From Bidens hawaiensis (Eukaryota > Streptophyta > Magnoliopsida > Asterales > Asteraceae), in assembly GCA_021521415.1 (NCBI GenBank), contig JAIQDT010000234.1:930001-994000 (forward strand): 64,000 nucleotides of DNA, given 5' to 3'. The translations under genes were made by a program, and so were the position numbers. Shown here piece after piece: positions 44,280-53,826 of the stretch (position 1 is the first letter of the stretch; each line of letters opens with the position of its first letter). Below the pieces are notes generated by a model. It saw only the letters and a program-made list of their open reading frames with translations. It was not told where the DNA came from and made no database searches.

Positions 44280-44417
44280 TGTAACATCCTAAAATTTTAA
44301 TGATGAATAAAGGAAGTTATGTTTAGTGATTTCGCGTAATTAATTAATATCGGGTAAGGAGCGGGTCTTGGACTTGGATTAATTGAGATGGGTTAAATGA
44401 GAATGGGATTTCAGGGA

Positions 44418-44425
44418 TATAAATA
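44418..44425 (+). promoter_or_regulatory. TATA box of the GypB LTR
   Basis: TATAAATA about 140 bases into the LTR, followed by CT- and GA-rich sequence. The same site in the 3' LTR is at 60836-60843. Confidence 0.75.
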
Positions 44426-44754
44426 CCCCCAAAATCCCAAAATATCTTCATTTTTACCATACTCTCTAACACTTCCAAAACACGCACACCACACACCTCA
44501 ACCGCCGGCGGCCGGAAGAGAGAGGCGAGATCCGAGAGTGTGAGAGAGAGAGACTAGTTGTGATTAAGCAAATAAACAAGACCCAAACAAGCTCAAAAAG
44601 GTATGATTCTTGATCTTTGAAGTTTAAAGATCCGAGCTTTTAGTGTATAAACGACCGAAAATGGTCGGGAAGCGTAGTGGGTGATGTTGAACCGTAACAA
44701 GGGTGTTAAAATCGCTCGAAATGTTGGACAGAAACCGAAACTGCGGTTATCTGG

Positions 44755-45075
44755 GCAACTTCGCCTTCATCTGGGCAACTTCGCCTTCAAAGCGATGAAC
44801 TTCGCCTGAAAGCCAAGTTCGCCTGATGAACTTCGCCTGCAAGCTAAGTTCGCCTGATGGCAACTTCGCCTAAAGCTAAGTTCGCCTGATGACAACTTCG
44901 CCTAGAGCTAAGTTCGCCTGAGGCTTAACTTCGCCTAAAGCTAAGTTCGGCTGATGACAACTTCGCCTAAAGCTAAGTTCGCCTAAGGTTTAACTTCGCC
45001 TAAAGCTAAGTTCGCCTAAGGTTTAACTTCGCCTAAAGCTAAGTTCGCCTAAGGTTTAACTTCGCCTAAAGCCAA
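44755..45075 (+). repeat. AACTTCGCC / AAGTTCGCC tandem block in GypB LTR
   Basis: About ten units alternating AACTTCGCCTAAAGCT and AAGTTCGCCTAAGGTTT, period about 33 bp in the regular part. Copy in the 3' LTR at about 61177-61500. Confidence 0.9.
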
Positions 45076-45169
45076 GTTCGATTAGAAAATAAATTAAAAA
45101 CCTAATGAAAAATGTGTTAAGACAGTTAATGGAAATAAAATTTTTCCAAGCTGACCTGGCAGCTCGACC

Positions 45170-45256
45170 CCAGCCAGGGGCTCTGCCCCTTGGACCATGC
45201 TAGGGGCTGCCGCCCCTAGACCCCGCTGCCAGGGGCGCTGCCCCCGGACCCCCGTT
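45170..45256 (+). repeat. Three consecutive GC-rich hairpins in GypB LTR
   Basis: AGGGGCTCTGCCCCT, then CTAGGGGCTGCCGCCCCTAG, then AGGGGCGCTGCCCCC: three inverted repeats of the same type within 90 bases. Copy in the 3' LTR at about 61593-61679. Confidence 0.85.
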
Positions 45257-45669
45257 CGTTGTGGGTCATATAAAGATAGAAATACATTATGAGAAGTGAT
45301 AGTTAATTGATACGTATACTTGTTATACAGTCAGCCGTGCACAACTGAAGAAAGGGATTACGATTAACGGAAAAACGTAACCGTGTTCAGGTGAGTTTCT
45401 AGCCCCATTCCTTGTTACGTTTTCGGGGCTGTGTGCATACTCAATATGTTTGTTAATACACTTATCCTAAGGGATAAGTGTATGCCTTATGTGGATAATG
45501 TGAAATGTATGAATGATTGCTTGATGGTACGTGAACGATCTTCGGATATTGCACGTACTGTCAGGTTGTAACGCTATGTATAAGGTAAGTATGTTATGTA
45601 TGTTTATGTGTATGAACATGATAGAGATAATAGAAGAAAGAAATGATAATGTATGGTTGTATGGTTACG

Positions 45670-45993
45670 AAAAGGGTACCGAGCCCTAATAATACTCGAG
45701 GTATGATGTATGGTTGTATGGTAACGAAGAGGGAATCGAACCCTACTAATATTCGAGAACTAGGGAACCGAACCCTACTAATATTCGAGGAAAGAGGGAA
45801 ACCGAGCCCTAATAATACTCGTGGAAAGAGGGAAACCGAGCCCTAATAATACTCGTGGAAAGAGGGTACCGAGCCCTAATAATACTCGAGGAAGGAGGGT
45901 ACCGAGCCCTAATAATACTCGAGGAAGGAGGGTACCGAGCCCTAATAATACTCGAGGAAGGAGGGTACCGAGCCCTAATAATACTCGAGGAAT
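45670..45993 (+). repeat. 33-bp minisatellite in GypB LTR
   Basis: Nine or so units of 33-34 bp with core GGGTACCGAGCCCTAATAAT then ACTCGAGG; the first units are more diverged. The 67-codon ORF across it is a by-product. Copy in the 3' LTR at about 62086-62409. Confidence 0.92.
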
Positions 45994-46401
45994 GTAGGGC
46001 GTAATGCTCTTTATAACGTAAGATATGAAGGTAAGTTAATACAAAAGAAAGAATGAAAGTATGAAAGAATATAAGTTTATGTGTATTGTATAGTGTATGA
46101 TTAACTAGAACTCACTCAGCGTAGCTGACTTTTAGTATGCACGCAGGTGAGTAGGATGAGGCAACTTGCTTGAGGAGACACGTGGCATTGAACAAGAGTC
46201 TGGCGTCTGAAGACTTATGATGTTTTGATTTTAATGCTTTAATGTTGAAAGACAAAGGATGTTTTGAGACAAGTTATGAATTATGTAATGTTTTGTGAAA
46301 GTTTTATATTCCGCGTAAATGTTTTAATTAACTCTGATATTTAGAACTTTGTTTATGAGTAAATCCAACACGAAAGTAGGGCTACCCGGGGCCCTACAAG
46401 T

Positions 46402-46413
46402 TGGTATCAGAGC
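46402..46413 (+). other. GypB primer binding site (initiator tRNA-Met)
   Basis: TGGTATCAGAGC three bases after the LTR end at 46398. Confidence 0.93.
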
Positions 46414-46798
46414 ATAAGTTCGAGAGATTTAAGCATCCTACATGCTTAGACTCGAACAGAGAATGGGATTTAAGTAAGAAAGGAAAGAAGATGCCAGCTC
46501 AAGAATGCCATGTGTCGCTCAAGCAAGATCAGTAAAGGTAAAGTGTATAATTAAATGATATATGTTAATGAGAAAGAAAAGATACGTGAACGGCAGGGAT
46601 AGGAATAATTGATTGTTGATTTGGCTAACTGCTTAAGTAGAACCAGCACAAATAGACTCATAAAGGGAAGTGTATAGGACACGGAAAGCAACGTGATCAG
46701 CTAGTCACAGCTGGCCACTGTTATTACCTGTTAGCCTTGCTATCCTTGTACTAAACGGTTCCTGGAGTGATGATGTTTGTGTTTTCCCTTAGAATACA
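46414..46798 (+). other. GypB leader
   Basis: 385 bp without a convincing ORF or repeat. Confidence 0.7.
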
Positions 46799-48550
46799 AT
46801 GGCTGGAGCTGGAGACATTGTTGGAGCTGGAGGTCGCACCGGACGACGCGGCAGGCCTCGTCGTGTCCAGCAACCTTCGGTTGAGACAGCTTCCAAAACC
46901 GAAGCTGAAGGAAGCGCAGCGGGAAGAAACCCGGAAAACAATGAAGGAGTTCAACTGAATCCCGCCATTCAAGCAGCTATTGTTCAAGCTGTGGCCACTG
47001 CTGTGAAGAATATTACCCCGGGAAGGTCTGCTGGAAGCCGTGAAAGAACTGTTGAAGGGGCCGGTGGTAATGGTAGAAAGGATGACGAGAGGGAAAGGGG
47101 TGACTCAAGTGAGGTAAGGTCTGTGAAAGATGATGATAGGAAGAGGGGCCGAGGCGGTTGCAACTATAAGTCCTTCAAAGGTTGTGACCCGCCTAAGCTG
47201 ACTGGTTTAGGAGACGCAATCGCTACTCTTCAGTGGATAACCGCCATGGATAAGGTTATCCGCATTAGCGAGTGCCGTCCCGATCAAGCGGTAGGTTATG
47301 CTACTCAATCATTCGAGGATGAGGCTATGTATTGGTGGGAGAGTGTGGAGCAGAGGAAGACCCGTGAAGAGATCAAGGAGATGAAATGGGACGATCTGAA
47401 GGAGTTAGTGATGATGAAGTTCTGTGCTGACGCCGAGGTTGAAAGGGCGGAGATGAAGTTCCTAAACTTGAAAGCTGGGACAATGACACATCGTGAGTAC
47501 ACCACCGATTTCAATCGAATGTCTAGGTTGGTGCCCGATATGGTCAACACTGAGGCTAAAAGGATCAAGTGTTACGTGAGGGGATTACCACAGAGAGTCC
47601 GCATGTTAGTCAGGACAAGTAAACCTGCTACTTTCGATTCTGCTGTCGAACTCGCAGAAATGGTCTATGCAGACTTGACTGCAGATGATGTGGTGGTGGG
47701 AGACGAGAAGAAAGAAAAGAAATGGGTCGCTCCTGCTAAACGACCCGGTACCCAGATGTGGAACCCTAAGAACAAGCAGCCGAGAGTTTGGGAGAACAGG
47801 TCGTGCAAGACCTGTGGCAAGGCACACAGTGGTGAGTGTAGGTGGGGAAAGGGTTCGGATACATGTCATAAGTGTGGAAAGATTCATGCCGGAGAATGTA
47901 GATTTGGGTTGAATGTTTGCTACAAGTGTGGGAAGGCGGGTCATTATGCTCATGAGTTCAGTTCTAAGCCTGCATGCTACAAGTGTGGTAAGACAGGTCA
48001 CTTTGCTAGGGAGTGTACCGAGAGTGAAGCTGGAGGTAGTGGAAGGAAAAATGCCGATCAAGCTAGGCCAAGAACTAGAGCCTACATGCTGACCCAAGAA
48101 CAAGCCAAGCAGATTCCGGATGTTGTCACAGGTACGTTTCTAGTGAACGGTGTTTCCGCTACTGTATTATTTGATTCGGGCGCAAACAAAAGTTTCGTAG
48201 CCACACCATTTAGTAAACTAGCTAAAATGAAATGTTGCCGAGTGTCTGAGACTCTTATCGTAGAAACCGCTAGTGACACTTCGGTTAAAATAATGAAAAT
48301 GGTTAAGGACTGTAGGATAGAATTGGAGGGACATGAGTTCCCTGTTACCTTCTATGTTATGACCTTAGGAGGGTTCGATGTGGTTTTGGGGATGGATTGG
48401 TTGTCTGAGTTTGAGGCTCAGATAGTATGTAAGAGTAGGATAATAAGGTTAAAGTCCTTGGATGGTAGTGCGGTGACGATTTATGGTGATAAGGAAAGTT
48501 CTGGACTTAATGTCATTTCAATGATAAAAGCCGAGGGTTTGCTAAGGTGA
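46799..48550 (+). CDS. gag: GypB Gag and protease (583 codons to a premature TGA)
   Basis: Residues 1-120 form a basic, Gly-rich N-terminus; 120-300 the retrotransposon Gag domain (TLQWITAMDKV, MYWWESV, YTTDFNRMSRLV). Four knuckle-like units follow: C336 and C356 are short CxxC-x-HxxxC forms, C374 (CYKCGKAGHYAHEF) has lost its last Cys to Phe, and C393-C406 is a complete CCHC. The protease DSGA is at residues 459-462, with GMDWL at about 531. The frame stops at TGA 48548-48550, where an Arg codon (CGA) is likely to have stood, and pol continues in the same frame, so the stop is probably a recent nonsense mutation rather than a natural boundary. Confidence 0.88.
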   Translation: MAGAGDIVGAGGRTGRRGRPRRVQQPSVETASKTEAEGSAAGRNPENNEGVQLNPAIQAAIVQAVATAVKNITPGRSAGSRERTVEGAGGNGRKDDERERGDSSEVRSVKDDDRKRGRGGCNYKSFKGCDPPKLTGLGDAIATLQWITAMDKVIRISECRPDQAVGYATQSFEDEAMYWWESVEQRKTREEIKEMKWDDLKELVMMKFCADAEVERAEMKFLNLKAGTMTHREYTTDFNRMSRLVPDMVNTEAKRIKCYVRGLPQRVRMLVRTSKPATFDSAVELAEMVYADLTADDVVVGDEKKEKKWVAPAKRPGTQMWNPKNKQPRVWENRSCKTCGKAHSGECRWGKGSDTCHKCGKIHAGECRFGLNVCYKCGKAGHYAHEFSSKPACYKCGKTGHFARECTESEAGGSGRKNADQARPRTRAYMLTQEQAKQIPDVVTGTFLVNGVSATVLFDSGANKSFVATPFSKLAKMKCCRVSETLIVETASDTSVKIMKMVKDCRIELEGHEFPVTFYVMTLGGFDVVLGMDWLSEFEAQIVCKSRIIRLKSLDGSAVTIYGDKESSGLNVISMIKAEGLLR

Positions 48551-51439
48551 GGGTGTTGTGCCTACCTGATGTATGTCGTCAACGCTACGGCCGAGACGAA
48601 AGAAATGAAAGATGTTCCTATTGTGCGCGACTACCCAGAAGTATTCCCTGAGGATCTTCCGGGGTTGCCACCAGAGCGAGAGATAGAATTTCGGATAGAG
48701 TTAATACCAGGAGCCCAACCTGTCGCAAAAGTGCCTTACCGTCTAGCACCGTCCGAGATGAAAGAATTGATGTCCCAACTGCAAGAACTCCTCGACAAAG
48801 GTTTCATAAGACCAAGTGTTTCCCCGTGGGGCGCACCAGTATTGTTCGTGAAAAAGAAGGATGGAAGTATGAGAATGTGCATAGACTATCGTGAGTTGAA
48901 TAAGTTTACGGTAAAGAATAGATATCCTTTGCCAAGGATTGATGATCTGTTTGACCAACTGCAAGGTTCAAGTTGGTTCTCACGAATAGATCTCAGATCA
49001 GGCTACCATCAGCTGAAGGTGAAGGAGGCAGACATCCCTAAAACAGCGTTCCGAACGCGGTATGGACACTACGAGTTCCTCGTAATGTCATTCGGTCTAA
49101 CAAATGCTCCTGCAGCATTTATGGACATGATGAATAGGGTGTGTCGGCCGATGTTGGATAAGTCGGTTATCGTCTTCATTGACGATATATTGATTTATTC
49201 AAAGAACGAGTCTGACCATGCTGAGCATCTGAGAGAGGTATTGGAGACTCTGAAGAAAGAGAAGTTGTATGCCAAGTTTTCGAAGTGCGCGTTCTGGTTA
49301 AGAGAAGTGCAATTTTTAGGTCACGTGATTAATCCGGAAGGAATTACCGTGGACCCAGCTAAGATTGAAGCGATAACGAATTGGAAGACTCCGCAGAATC
49401 CGACTGATATACGAAGCTTCCTAGGGTTAGCTGGCTACTATAGGAGATTCATCGAAGGTTTCTCCAAGATAGCCGCACCGCTGACCGGTATGACCCGAAA
49501 GTCGATAGTATTCAGTTGGGGAAAGTTTCAAGAAGAAGCCTTTGAAGAATTAAAGAAGAGACTCACGCAAGCTCCAATCCTTGCTCTACCCGATGGTGAC
49601 GAGGATTTCGTCGTTTGTGCTGATGCCTCGCATCAAGGGTTAGGTTGCGTGTTAATGCAACGAGGGAAGGTGATAGCTTACGCGTCTAGACAGTTAAAGG
49701 TCCATGAGAGTACTTATCCGACACATGATTTGGAGTTAGCAGCTGTAGTGCATGCTCTTAAGATATGGAGGCATTATCTGTACGGTACTAAGTGTACTAT
49801 CTATACAGATCATAAGAGTTTAAAGTACTTCTTCGAGCAGAAAGAATTGAACATGAGGCAGAGAAGATGGTTAGAATTGATAAAGGATTACGACTGTGAG
49901 ATTAAGTATTACCCCGGTAAAGCTAACGTGGTCGCTGATGCGCTAAGTCGTAAGAATGAGGAAGTCCTTGCAACAGTGAAGTCCTACAAGTTGATCATGA
50001 ACCCAAGTCTTTTTGAAGAAATCGTCAAGGTGCAGTCGGAGGTGTTAGTAGATGAAGGGTTAGTAAAGAAAGAAAGGATTTATGGCCAGCAAGACGAGTT
50101 GATGGAAAACACTCATGGAGTTAAAACTAGGTTCGACCGTATGTGGATCCCACGCTATGGTGATCTTAGAAGTCGAATCTTAGATGAAGCTCATAAGTCA
50201 AGGTACTCAATCCATCCTGGAGCTACAAAGATGTACCAAGACTTGAAAAGAGATTACCGGTGGCCAGGAATGAAGAATGATGTAGTGGATTATGTTAGTA
50301 AGTGCTTAACTTGCTTACAAGTCAAAGCCGAGCACCAAAAGCCTTATGGGAAGATGCAACCGCTAGAGATACCAGAGTAGAAATGGGAACACATCACCAT
50401 GGATTTCATAACTAAGCTACCTCGTACAGCTAAGCAACATGATACCATCTGGGTGATTGTGGACCGTTTGACCAAGAGTGCTCACTTTCTGCCCATACGA
50501 GAGGCCATCTCGTCAGAAATGTTAGCAAGCTTGTTCATTAAAGAAGTTGTAACCAAGCATGGAATACCGTTATCGATCGTGTCTGATAGAGATACACGGT
50601 TTACTTCGAGGTTTTGGAAGAAATTCCATGAAGCTATGGGGACGAGGTTGAACATCGGTACGGCGTATCATCCTCAAACTGATGGACAGTCTGAAAGGAC
50701 GATCCAAACCCTTGAGGATATGCTACGTGCTTGTGTTTTAGATTTTGGTGGAAGTTGGGATGATCATCTGCACCTGGCAGAGTTCTCCTATAACAACAGT
50801 TACCATTCAAGTATTGGTATGCCACCGTTTGAGATGCTTTACGGTAGACGATGTAGAACCCCGGTGTGTTGGGGTGAGATTGGTCAGAAAGAAATGGGAA
50901 GCCTAGAAGTGGTTCAAGAAACGTCTTCAAAGTTCGATCAGATCAAAGCAAGAATGAAAGCCGCTCAAGACAGACAAAAGTCTTATGCAGATAAGCGGCG
51001 ACGACCAATTGAGTTTAACGTTGGTGACAATGTGATGCTTAAGGTCTCGCCTTGGAAAGGAATTATCCGTTTTAGGAAAAGAGGAAAGTTGAGTCCGAGG
51101 TACATTGGACCGTTCAAGATTGTAGGTCGTGTGGGTGAAGTAGCTTATAAACTGGATTTACCCGATGAGTTAGAAGGAATTCATTCAACCTTCCATGTTT
51201 CTCATCTGAGGAAGTGTCTAGCTGATGACACGTCTCACGTGCCATTAATGGACATTGAGGTTGATGAACAATTGAACTACATCGAGCAACCGATAGAGAT
51301 CGTTGATCGCAAGGAGAAGCAGCTTCGTCACAAGATTATACCCTTGGTAAAAGTGATATGGAAACACCGCAAGGGATCAGATGCTACTTGGGAAGCCGAG
51401 GATGAAATGCGCAAGTTTTACCCTAGTTTGTTTATGTAA
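48551..51439 (+). pseudogene. pol: GypB pol: RT, RNase H, integrase, chromodomain; one internal TAG
   Basis: In phase with gag throughout. RT with [11 protein letters not shown] and [11 protein letters not shown] (about nt 49185); RNase H with [13 protein letters not shown] and [10 protein letters not shown]; the HHCC zinc site in [12 protein letters not shown] and [11 protein letters not shown]; integrase core with [17 protein letters not shown] and [15 protein letters not shown]-terminal GPFKIVGRVGEVAYKLDLP module and a chromodomain-like end (VKVIWKHRKGSDATWEAE). The only break is TAG at 50378-50380, between LEIPE and KWEH, where relatives have Trp, so a G-to-A change. All catalytic residues are present. 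Ends at TAA 51437-51439. Confidence 0.9.
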
Positions 51440-51467
51440 TAGTTAGGTTTCGGGGACGAAACCTCTT

Positions 51468-51482
51468 TAAGGAGGGGAGACT
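51468..51482 (+). other. GypB polypurine tract
   Basis: TAAGGAGGGGAGACT directly before the 3' LTR start at 51483. Confidence 0.9.
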
Positions 51483-51537
51483 TGTAACATCCTAAAATTT
51501 TAATGATGAATAAAGGAAGTTATGTTTAGTGATTTCG
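51483..51537 (+). repeat. GypB 3' LTR, first 55 bases
   Basis: Identical to the first 55 bases of the 5' LTR up to GATTTCG, where GypC is inserted. Confidence 0.95.
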
Positions 51538-52035
51538 TGTCACACCCGGCCCTGAGCGGCGGAAACAGCCGGGCGCGCGCGAGTGGGGATTGATACTTAA
51601 GCACGGGCCATTGCAAAACATTCAAAGATTTTTATTGCGCATGAGAAGTTTAATACAAATACATTACATTGTTTAAGTATTACATAAAAACATCCAAGTA
51701 CAAAAACTGAAGATTTTCTCGCCATATCCCCTTGCGCGGCGGGTAACCGTGCGCATCGAGGGGATAAAACCAAAATCTTCCAAAAAGCTTGTTTTAGATG
51801 TTCAGCGTGTGGTGCTCTAAGTGTGACTCCATGCGCTACCTAGTTATCTCCTGAAAGACACGTAAAAACATTTGAATCAGTATAAACTGAGTGAGTTCAC
51901 AAGTTTTAGTAACTTGATAAATCGTATTGCATCATAATCTTGATACAAATCATTCTGAAACATAATTCTGGTAGCATCATTAAACACATGCTTGGTAAAA
52001 CATAGTTATATCAACATATTCTGATAAAATCGTTC

Positions 52036-52357
52036 CGCGGGTTACGCGCGAACATTTCTGGGAACTGTGCTCGTCTAAGTGGCGCTGCCACTACGAGCTA
52101 AAATAACGTAATACCGTCCCGCGGGTTACGCGCGGACACTTCTGGAAAACTGTGCTCGTCTGTGTAAGTGGCGCTGCCACTACGAGCGAATATATGCTGT
52201 AATACCGTCCCGCGGGTTACGCGCGGACGTTGTGCCGGAAAACAAGGCGCTCGTCTGCGTAAGAGGAGCGACCTCTACGAGCGGGCTCAAACCCATAGTA
52301 CTGCCCCATGACCATACTAGGCACTCGTCTATGTAAGAGGTGCGACCCCTACGAGTG
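52036..52357 (-). repeat. Tandem array of four structured units in GypC LTR
   Basis: Three CCGCGGGTTACGCGCG-type blocks and four stem-loops bounded by CTCGT...ACGAG at 52069-52098, 52154-52187, 52249-52282 and 52323-52356. The stems stay paired although their bases differ between units. Lies downstream of the TATA box in the sense of transcription. Second copy at 58991-59312. Confidence 0.85.
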
Positions 52358-52867
52358 GGCGGATCAAACCAGCAGTCCCTACCCTTAGAGTTCCAATGGT
52401 AAAGTGATCACTTACTCGAATCTGGTGCACTATCATCGAAAAACCATAGATAACTGTTCGCATTGCTCATCATGAAACATAACTTAAACACGTAATCGTT
52501 TGCTTAGCTTGTAAATATACCATGATAAAACATTATTTAAATACGTGTCCCTCGCCCCGAAAACAGTTTAAAATGGTGAAAACAGTGAAAATAGGGGCTG
52601 TGAGACTCACCTGTGGTTCTTGTTAAGGGATTAATCGAGATTCGGGTTTTCTTGGTGTTGGCCTCGGAATCGAAGGTCTAGAATACGATTAAATAACAAA
52701 TATATATATTAAGATCAAGATATAAGGGTTGGAAAGTAGATCTCAAGGTTATAATCTCGGCTTACCTAGTAACAGGATCGGAGCTGGAAACAACGGATGC
52801 TTGGGAAAAGATTAGTGCAAGTTTGTAGTTCTTTGAAGTGTGTTTTGGGTGATAATTTAGGCTACAA

Positions 52868-52875
52868 ATTTATAG
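52868..52875 (-). promoter_or_regulatory. Probable TATA box of the GypC LTR
   Basis: The minus strand reads CCTATAAATT. The second copy is at 59823-59830. Transcription would run towards lower coordinates through the hairpin array. Confidence 0.65.
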
Positions 52876-53515
52876 GCAAACTCAAGGGAACATAATCCCT
52901 TGCTTTAGGGAATTGTAATCTTTTGAAATGATGATAAAGTATGGAAATTATTATTATTTATTAAAAAGAGTAGAAAAGTAGATTAAAGATTCTGATTTGA
53001 TATGGACAGGACATGCAGGGCTGTGGTTGGTGAGAGTGGGTGGCTGGCAGTTGACTTTTACAGTTTGCTTTTTCAGTGCTTTAGACAGTGTTCAGTAAAA
53101 AGTAGAAGTTTTCTGAAACACGCTACCGCCCTCTTTTGGGCGGGGACAATTTCCTTAAATCTGATCATTTTGACTAAGTGTTCTGCGCGTATAACTTGGT
53201 GCGCATAGCTTCCTGCGTGTAGAACATTTCTTTGCTGCGGGTAGGTGCGTAACCTTCTCGCAGTTAGGGACATTTGAGTTTCATTTGTAGATTCTCCAGG
53301 TGGTTTTGGTATTTCAACATAGTGATCAGTCATGTTGAAGTCAATTCCATCCTGGAGCTTCAGACAAACTAGCTCTCAACGTTCCCGCCATGCGGGTAGG
53401 TTAGTTCCCTTCCGCACGCGCATAAACGATGTAGGATGCACCCGCCTTAGCATCATGCGGGATGGTCAACCCATAGACAACATAACGTTTAAGTTACATG
53501 AAAACATAAGGCCAA

Positions 53516-53727
53516 AACGTTCACGCATGGCGCATATAACATATGCTCACGCTGGTTCTTAACATGGTGCGCTCGCGCAGGGCGCACATAACACATGCAC
53601 GCGCTGACTAACATGGCGCGCTCGCGCAGGGCAAACATAAATGCCCGCGCTGATCCTTAACATAGCGTGCTCGCGCAGGGCGCACATAACAAATGCACGT
53701 GCTGACTATCATGGCGCGCATAATATT
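53516..53727 (-). repeat. CpG-rich 49-bp tandem repeat in GypC U3
   Basis: Units start AACATGG at 53561, 53610, 53659 and (variant) 53708, exactly 49 bases apart, with cores GCGCGCTCGCGCAGGG. A weaker unit precedes them. Located upstream of the TATA box, so in the promoter part. Second copy at 60471-60682. Confidence 0.9.
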
Positions 53728-53792
53728 TACAATCACCTAATTATTAGGTTGATTACTTAGTTTAAGGGGTTGGGAAATTACCGGGTGTCACA

Positions 53793-53803
53793 TTCTCCCC
53801 TCG
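53793..53803 (-). other. GypC polypurine tract
   Basis: Minus strand CGAGGGGAGAA immediately before the 3' LTR. Confidence 0.9.
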
Positions 53804-53826
53804 TTAAACGAATTTCGTCCCGAAAT

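Larger units (their letters stand above)
44280..46398 (+). repeat. GypB 5' LTR (2119 bp)
   Basis: Starts TGTAACATCCTAAAAT and ends GGGGCCCTACA, followed by the primer binding site. Contains a TATA box, an AACTTCGCC/AAGTTCGCC repeat block, three GC-rich hairpins and a 33-bp minisatellite, all downstream of the TATA box and therefore probably transcribed. Confidence 0.95.
51538..53792 (-). repeat. GypC 3' LTR (2255 bp)
   Basis: On the plus strand starts TGTCACACCCGGCC and ends CGGGTGTCACA. Includes a hairpin array (52036-52357), a minus-strand TATA box (52868-52875) and a CpG-rich 49-bp tandem repeat (53516-53727). The two small ORFs in it recur in the other LTR and show no domain. Confidence 0.97.

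Noticed and set aside
45643..45846. 67-codon ORF, copy at 62061-62264
   Set aside because: Open only because the minisatellite unit lacks stops in one frame.
45670..45993. Regular 33-bp repeats resembling a CRISPR array
   Set aside because: No unique spacers; the units are directly adjacent, and the same block occurs in both LTRs of a plant retrotransposon.
52069..52357. Hairpin repeats as possible tRNA genes or CRISPR repeats
   Set aside because: No cloverleaf, no A/B boxes, no spacers. They are LTR-internal repeats duplicated in the second LTR.
53002..53562. Small ORFs in the GypC LTR (also at 59957-60517)
   Set aside because: No domain, overlap on both strands, and present only because the LTR is duplicated.
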